Origin: PALSA-1006 sp964532405
Lineage (GTDB): Bacteria; Pseudomonadota; Gammaproteobacteria; Burkholderiales; Gallionellaceae
Direction of reading: 5' to 3'
Assembly: GCA_964532405.1 (NCBI GenBank)
Contig: CAZHIC010000011.1
Coordinates: 4,491-68,490, forward strand
Length of the DNA: 64,000 bases
Notes under the pieces: model-generated
What the model saw: the letters and a program-made list of their open reading frames with translations, nothing else
What the model was told of the DNA's origin: nothing
Database searches by the model: none
Program-made: the position numbers and the translations under genes
In this document: piece by piece, positions 60,085 to 64,000 of the stretch
Numbering within the stretch: the first letter of the stretch is position 1
Layout: every line of letters starts with the position of its first letter

Positions 60085-60820
60085 GTGCTGCTCCTGTATT
60101 GGCGACGACTGTTTCGACAGTTCCGGTGCGAGCTTTTAGTTCGCCCTGCGGGGTACTGATCCATTCGGTGACGTTGCCGGGATTTCTGGCAATCAGTGTT
60201 TGTTCTTTGGTGTCGATGTTGACTTTGTATAAATCGAAAACGTTTTTGTCGCGTTGGTTGTGGGCAATTAATACATGCGCTGGATCATTTGCGATACGGC
60301 GTGCAAATTGCGCTTTTACACCGCCCCACGGGGAAATCAAAACGAGTGGCGAGTTGCCATTGGTTTGTTCGGTATCCAGCGTGACATAGGCCGTATTTTC
60401 ATCTCCTTGCTGGATTGGAAAAATAATTTGGCGGCTGTCTTGTGCCCATTCAAATTCGCCGTAAAAATCGCCTGCGAGTATGGTGTGCGAGGTGTTGCGC
60501 TCAAGGTCTTTGATGAAGAAATGCAGTGAAAGCCCCTTAACTGCAACCCAAGCCAGTTTCTTCCCATCGGGCGAAATTTTATAGCCAAAATTGCTATCCC
60601 GATTGGCCACGAAATCCCGAACCGGAATGAGTCCCGCCAAATGCTTGCCAGCTTTCAGGCTCGGATGGCTGGCCGTAGTTGCACAGCCAGCGAGTGCGAT
60701 GATGCTCATCATCAAACACATGCGTTTGCTCAGGCGGCAGGCTGGCGACATGAGCCGCCGGGCATAAGTGTGGCGATGTTTTGTTGTTCGAGAGATTGGG
60801 CTCATGAGTTTGTTGATCAT
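60056..60820 (-). CDS. Lipoprotein with partial S9-type beta-propeller, apparently truncated
   Basis: Up to 254 aa. A lipobox (MMSIIALAGC) is followed by propeller repeats resembling the N-terminal domain of S9 prolyl oligopeptidases (FGYKISPDGKKLAWVAVKG; LHFFIKDLERNTSHTIL; GEFEWAQDSRQIIFPIQQGDENTAYVTLD; FDLYKVNIDTKEQTLIARNPGNVTEWISTPQGELKAR). The catalytic alpha/beta-hydrolase domain is missing. The last residues (AAHAAICSTTT) are the next gene read out of frame, which points to a deletion. The start is uncertain (ATG at 60820, 60805 or 60751). Confidence 0.65.
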   Translation of the reverse strand: MINKLMSPISRTTKHRHTYARRLMSPACRLSKRMCLMMSIIALAGCATTASHPSLKAGKHLAGLIPVRDFVANRDSNFGYKISPDGKKLAWVAVKGLSLHFFIKDLERNTSHTILAGDFYGEFEWAQDSRQIIFPIQQGDENTAYVTLDTEQTNGNSPLVLISPWGGVKAQFARRIANDPAHVLIAHNQRDKNVFDLYKVNIDTKEQTLIARNPGNVTEWISTPQGELKARTGTVETVVANTGAAHAAICSTTT

Positions 60821-60870
60821 TGTCGGTTAATACCCGGCACTTGTGCCTGACTATCGTTTTCCGGTTGATC

Positions 60871-63747
60871 TCAGAAAGGGAGCCCCAGCAGCAAATATAA
60901 TTGGTTGTCGCCGCCCTGATCGAAGCCGTGTGCTGCGCCCACCGTCACGCCCAGATGCAGTAAGTCATAACCGAGCAAAGCTTCAGCATTCCATGCCAGC
61001 CCAGCCCCCGTTTTGCGCTGCATTGTTTCGCCCTGATTCCATGCGTCGCCAGTGTCGACGAACACGGAGAGGGAGTGTCTGCCCAAGCCTAGCGGGGGGA
61101 CGAACCAGCCGTTGTAGACCATGCCCAGCGGGATGCGCCACTCGGCAGTGGCCAAGCCAAGCTGCGTGCCGGTCAGCGATGCGAGTCCGTTTGGATAACC
61201 GCGCAACATGAAACGCCGTTTGCCAAGGCCACTTGAAGCATTTATGGTGCTCGGGGTTTCAATGGCTCCGCCCAGATTGTAGGGGCGTATGCCATTGTCG
61301 CCTCCAGTCAGTAGCAGCCTGAGATACAGCACATGGCTGGCACCGAGATCGACGTATTCTTTCCAGTCGAGTTGATGGGTGATTCCTTTATGCGCGTTAT
61401 TGCCGAATACATCGTAACTTTCGCTGCTGAATTGGACGCGGCGTCCGTCAGTCAGGCTGATTGAGCGTTGATAAAACTCGGTGCTGTCATACCGTGCCAC
61501 CGCTCCCGCCAGGGTGTCCTGATAGTCCGAGAAGACATTGCTGTCTCGCGAAAACAGTGCTTTGATGTGTTCGCTGGAGACGCCGCCAGCAAGGTAAATG
61601 CTGCGACCCGTGCTGTTGAACGAGTGATGCAGTAAAGCCTGATAACGAAGTTCATCGGTGCGGTATTGTCCGGGGTCGGTGTTTTTTCCGTAGGTATACA
61701 ACTGACGGTCAGCGGAAAGCGTTAGGGTGTTGATGAACTGATAGGAGGCATACCCACCCAAGGCGTGAATGTCGGTGTAAAGGAAGGGGATAGCGTTCCA
61801 TCGGTGGAAGCCCAAGACATCGGTGCCGTAAAGCGATACGCCGGCGAACGAATTCTGGTCGGGAGCGCTGACGGCGAACGGAACCCATGAGCGCGGCCTC
61901 AGTGTGCTCAAGGCAGAGTAGTCCTGCACGCCCTCGTATGAAACAGGCTGGTAATGCGCCGCATTCACCAAGGCATCAGTTTTGGGCGGCGTGTTTGAGT
62001 TGGCCGGGTAAGCCGCGCCCGTGCGAGAGCTGGACGGCAGCGAGCCGAGCGATATGCCCTGTGCTGTGTGTTCGGCAAGACGGTAATTGCCGTCCGGCAT
62101 TGCCACGGCTTCGTAGATGCCGGATGCCGAGTTGCTCAACGTCTCGATTGTTTTATCGGCCAAATTGATGCGGCGCAGGTTCCACACCTTGTCGTGGTCG
62201 GAAACAAAATAGACGCTGCGGCCATTTTTGGAAAAATGCGGATGGACTACGCGGTCATTGTTCGAGGTGAGTTGCCGCCATTGCTTCTCTTTGATATTGA
62301 ACAGTTCGATGTTCCAGCCGGTGCGTTGCCGCTGCACCGAGGCGACAATTTGCCCTCCATCCGGCGACCATGCGATTTGACCCAGCGTGTCGCCTTGCGG
62401 CAATTCGGCAATCTGTTCGGGATGTCCGCCATCGGCATCCAGCAATACCAAGCGACTCAAACCTTGTTCCAGTTGAACCGCCGCGATTTGCCGACCGTCC
62501 GGACGCCAAGCCGCATGGACATGGCGTCCGCAAGTGGTGATGCGTTCGGGAGCCGTCATGCCGGGCTTCCAGCGGTACAGGTCGGCATAGAGTTTGATGT
62601 TGTCGCAGACCGCCATTTGGCTCAGTAGCAATCCTGCTTCATCCTGCCAGTCGAGACTGTTGGTATTTGCCGCATCGAACAGCGCTTCATTCGTGCCGTC
62701 GGCGCGTATGCGCCGCACTTGCGGGTGGGATGCCGAGTCGTTGTGGTAGTAATACAAATCGCCATTGTCTGCGGCGGCCAGGGCGCTATTGAAGTAGGGT
62801 TCATCGTAGACTGGCTTGGACGGGGCAGCACCTGCCTGTTTGAGCTTGGCGAGTTGCGGTTCGAAACGTTGCCGCAAGTAATCCTGAAAATCGCCCCATA
62901 CCTCATCGGCGGGTTTGCCGAAAATGAGTTTCGAGCGTTTGTCCATGCGCCACGGGATGATGTTGCCAGCGTAGATGCGGATATAGTTGACGGCCACATC
63001 TCGACCATAACGCTCGCTGATAAATTTGAAGAAATAAGCGCCATACAGATAATTCAGGCCGTAAGGCCAACGGCTGCCGCTGTATCCCTCGAAGCTGATT
63101 TCGGTCAATGAACGCAAACCGTGCTGCACCTCCATGCGCATTTTTGCCTCATACCATGCATTGTTCAGACGACCATATCCGCCCGCATTGTCGGACTCGC
63201 CATACACGGCAAAGCCCTCGGTCACCCAACTGGGGGCGAATATCTGCGGAAAGGTCGCAACGGTCATCAGCTCATACGGGCGTCCAAAAATTTCGCGCAT
63301 TACTTTGCTCGGCCCATCGGCCATGTCGAGATGCAGGATGTGTATGTACTCGTGCGTGAACACGTATTCCATCCACGGATTTTGATCCATGATCTCGCCT
63401 TTGGTCGGCGTCGGCATGTAGATATAGAACCGGTTGTAGGGAATGGGCATGGCCGCGCCATTGGAATCGTCCACACTATCCAGAACGACAATCTCGGTGC
63501 GTTCTTCGGGTTGCCAGCCGATCCAGGCAGTCAGCTTGTTATGAACGCGCTCCGCGATTGCCCCCATCTGTTGTGCGTACTCCTTGTGCGAGGATTCGTG
63601 GTGAATGCGAAAGTGCGGGGTGGTTAGCGTCTTCCATTGCCTGGAGGAGTCGGGGCGCAAAAAATTCGGATCGCTTGGGGTGTGTGCGGAGGCGGAGGTG
63701 CAATCAACAAGAAGCGCAATGGCGAGAATGATGGATAGAAATTTCAT
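60871..63747 (-). CDS. Secreted gluzincin-like metalloprotease fused to a beta-propeller and an outer-membrane barrel
   Basis: A 958-aa protein. Signal peptide, then a peptidase MA-like domain with HEYIH (His132, Glu133, His136) and the third ligand Glu177 in SWVTEGFAVYGE. Residues about 320-590 form TolB/WD40-like repeats (AAWRPDGRQIAAVQLEQG; IAWSPDGGQIVASVQRQR; HPHFSKNGRSVYFVSDHDKVW). The C-terminal 300 residues look like an Omp85/D15-type barrel (KRRFMLRGYPNGLASLTGTQ; GLATAEWRIPLG; FVDTGDAWNQGE; LLGLPF end). Protease, propeller and barrel in one chain suggest surface or periplasmic proteolysis at the outer membrane. Substrate unknown. Confidence 0.85.
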   Translation of the reverse strand: MKFLSIILAIALLVDCTSASAHTPSDPNFLRPDSSRQWKTLTTPHFRIHHESSHKEYAQQMGAIAERVHNKLTAWIGWQPEERTEIVVLDSVDDSNGAAMPIPYNRFYIYMPTPTKGEIMDQNPWMEYVFTHEYIHILHLDMADGPSKVMREIFGRPYELMTVATFPQIFAPSWVTEGFAVYGESDNAGGYGRLNNAWYEAKMRMEVQHGLRSLTEISFEGYSGSRWPYGLNYLYGAYFFKFISERYGRDVAVNYIRIYAGNIIPWRMDKRSKLIFGKPADEVWGDFQDYLRQRFEPQLAKLKQAGAAPSKPVYDEPYFNSALAAADNGDLYYYHNDSASHPQVRRIRADGTNEALFDAANTNSLDWQDEAGLLLSQMAVCDNIKLYADLYRWKPGMTAPERITTCGRHVHAAWRPDGRQIAAVQLEQGLSRLVLLDADGGHPEQIAELPQGDTLGQIAWSPDGGQIVASVQRQRTGWNIELFNIKEKQWRQLTSNNDRVVHPHFSKNGRSVYFVSDHDKVWNLRRINLADKTIETLSNSASGIYEAVAMPDGNYRLAEHTAQGISLGSLPSSSRTGAAYPANSNTPPKTDALVNAAHYQPVSYEGVQDYSALSTLRPRSWVPFAVSAPDQNSFAGVSLYGTDVLGFHRWNAIPFLYTDIHALGGYASYQFINTLTLSADRQLYTYGKNTDPGQYRTDELRYQALLHHSFNSTGRSIYLAGGVSSEHIKALFSRDSNVFSDYQDTLAGAVARYDSTEFYQRSISLTDGRRVQFSSESYDVFGNNAHKGITHQLDWKEYVDLGASHVLYLRLLLTGGDNGIRPYNLGGAIETPSTINASSGLGKRRFMLRGYPNGLASLTGTQLGLATAEWRIPLGMVYNGWFVPPLGLGRHSLSVFVDTGDAWNQGETMQRKTGAGLAWNAEALLGYDLLHLGVTVGAAHGFDQGGDNQLYLLLGLPF

Positions 63748-63804
63748 ATTTCAGACCTTGGAGTTAAGGGGGTGTCTCAATGCCGTGTGGTTGATTTGGC
63801 TCGA

Positions 63805-63848
63805 ACTCTGTTTTGCAGAGTATAGTGCTCTGCAAAACAGAGTGTCAA
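63805..63848 (-). promoter_or_regulatory. Strong promoter with a perfect 16-bp dyad operator
   Basis: On the minus strand: -35 TTGACA (63848-63843), an 18-bp spacer, -10 TATACT (63824-63819). Arms ACTCTGTTTTGCAGAG (63805-63820) and the exact complement CTCTGCAAAACAGAGT (63828-63843) flank a 7-bp centre, one arm filling the spacer and the other covering the -10 and beyond. A bound dimer would block RNA polymerase. It drives the four-gene operon ending in the winged-helix gene. Confidence 0.75.
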
Positions 63849-63872
63849 TGTATGATCCTGTTTTAAAGGTGA

Positions 63873-63948
63873 GCAGATCCTTGATGCCGTTCTCAGGCAC
63901 CTCGCCACGCTGGCGATACCAGGCCAGTGTAGCTTCGGTCGATTCAAC
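63873..63948 (-). pseudogene. Fragment of an IS1380-like transposase
   Basis: The minus-strand frame reads VESTEATLAWYRQRGEVPENGIKDLL, resembling the WYxxRGxxENxIKEL core of IS1380-type transposases. A TAG lies directly before it and homology ends before the promoter. Only about 25 residues are left. No catalytic residues can be checked. Confidence 0.45.
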
Positions 63949-63958
63949 CTAAAAACGG

Positions 63959-64000
63959 GTGCGCCAGCACAAACTGGCAAGTGATAGTTGGTGAAAGTCC
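63959..64000 (+). mobile_element. Possible 5' end of a group II intron, cut by the window edge
   Basis: GTGCGCC matches the conserved group II intron 5' end GTGCG. It is followed by a GCCAG-CACAAA-CTGGC hairpin and the common domain I segment GGTGAAAGTCC. Only 42 nt are visible, so the call rests on these motifs. Confidence 0.45.

Noticed and set aside
1..64000. CRISPR arrays, rRNA operons and prophage genes
   Set aside because: No regularly spaced direct repeats, rRNA-like sequence, or phage structural or integrase genes were seen on either strand.

Overview
The window reads as ordinary chromosome of a betaproteobacterium, most likely in or near the Nitrosomonadales/Gallionellaceae. Three things point there: the rhodanese-grxC-secB-gpsA run, the MSHA-type pilus locus with an MshQ-like adhesin, and Coq7 with an Omp32-type porin. 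The taxonomic call is inference. The sequence is a draft, with a 10-N scaffold gap at 54946-54955. There is one tRNA gene (Ser-UGA), no rRNA and no CRISPR array.

Layout. 1-9 kb: gpmI on the minus strand, then an ArsR-family regulator with a persulfide-sensor-like cysteine pair, an operator-like dyad, an RND efflux pair, a DUF2892 protein and an O-antigen-ligase-like protein. 8.7-11.9 kb: rhodanese, grxC, secB, an SH3 protein, gpsA and convergent trmL. 12-25.7 kb: MSHA pilus genes (ATPase, platform protein, pilins, long MshQ-like adhesin, outer-membrane protein), broken up by an addiction module whose toxin has a nonsense codon and by a nucleotidyltransferase gene pair. 25.8-35.8 kb: sodB, a CHASE2 protein, a GT-C/TPR membrane protein, a DD-carboxypeptidase, a DUF3617 protein, a PolB-like exonuclease, VanZ, rlmD, HopJ and a Bax-inhibitor-1 protein. 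36-41 kb: tRNA-Ser, an Orn/Lys/Arg decarboxylase, fur, and a probably Fur-controlled cupredoxin-FTR1-outer membrane protein operon. 41-50 kb: chaA, folA-thyA, an M17 aminopeptidase, yqaA, lpdA, proA and trpC. 50-53.5 kb: a porin, two PIN toxin-antitoxin modules and coq7. 53.5-58.4 kb: plsC, gmhB, glyS and glyQ. 58.4-64 kb: a four-gene minus-strand operon (zinc-protease/beta-propeller/barrel protein, truncated S9-type lipoprotein, membrane protein, winged-helix regulator) behind a strong promoter carrying a perfect 16-bp dyad. Transposase debris and a probable group II intron start lie at the right edge.

Repeats are unusually prominent. One group of palindromes starts TGTAGG and ends CCTACA and resembles REP elements that carry a GTAG tetranucleotide. 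A second, C/G-rich group has entered coding sequence: it lies in frame inside the M17 aminopeptidase and makes up both termini of FolA. Two copies of a 54-60 nt hairpin element sit cleanly inside other palindromic repeats, with no target duplication and with compensatory base changes between copies. This element, and the dyad-controlled protease-barrel operon, are the best candidates here for something undescribed.
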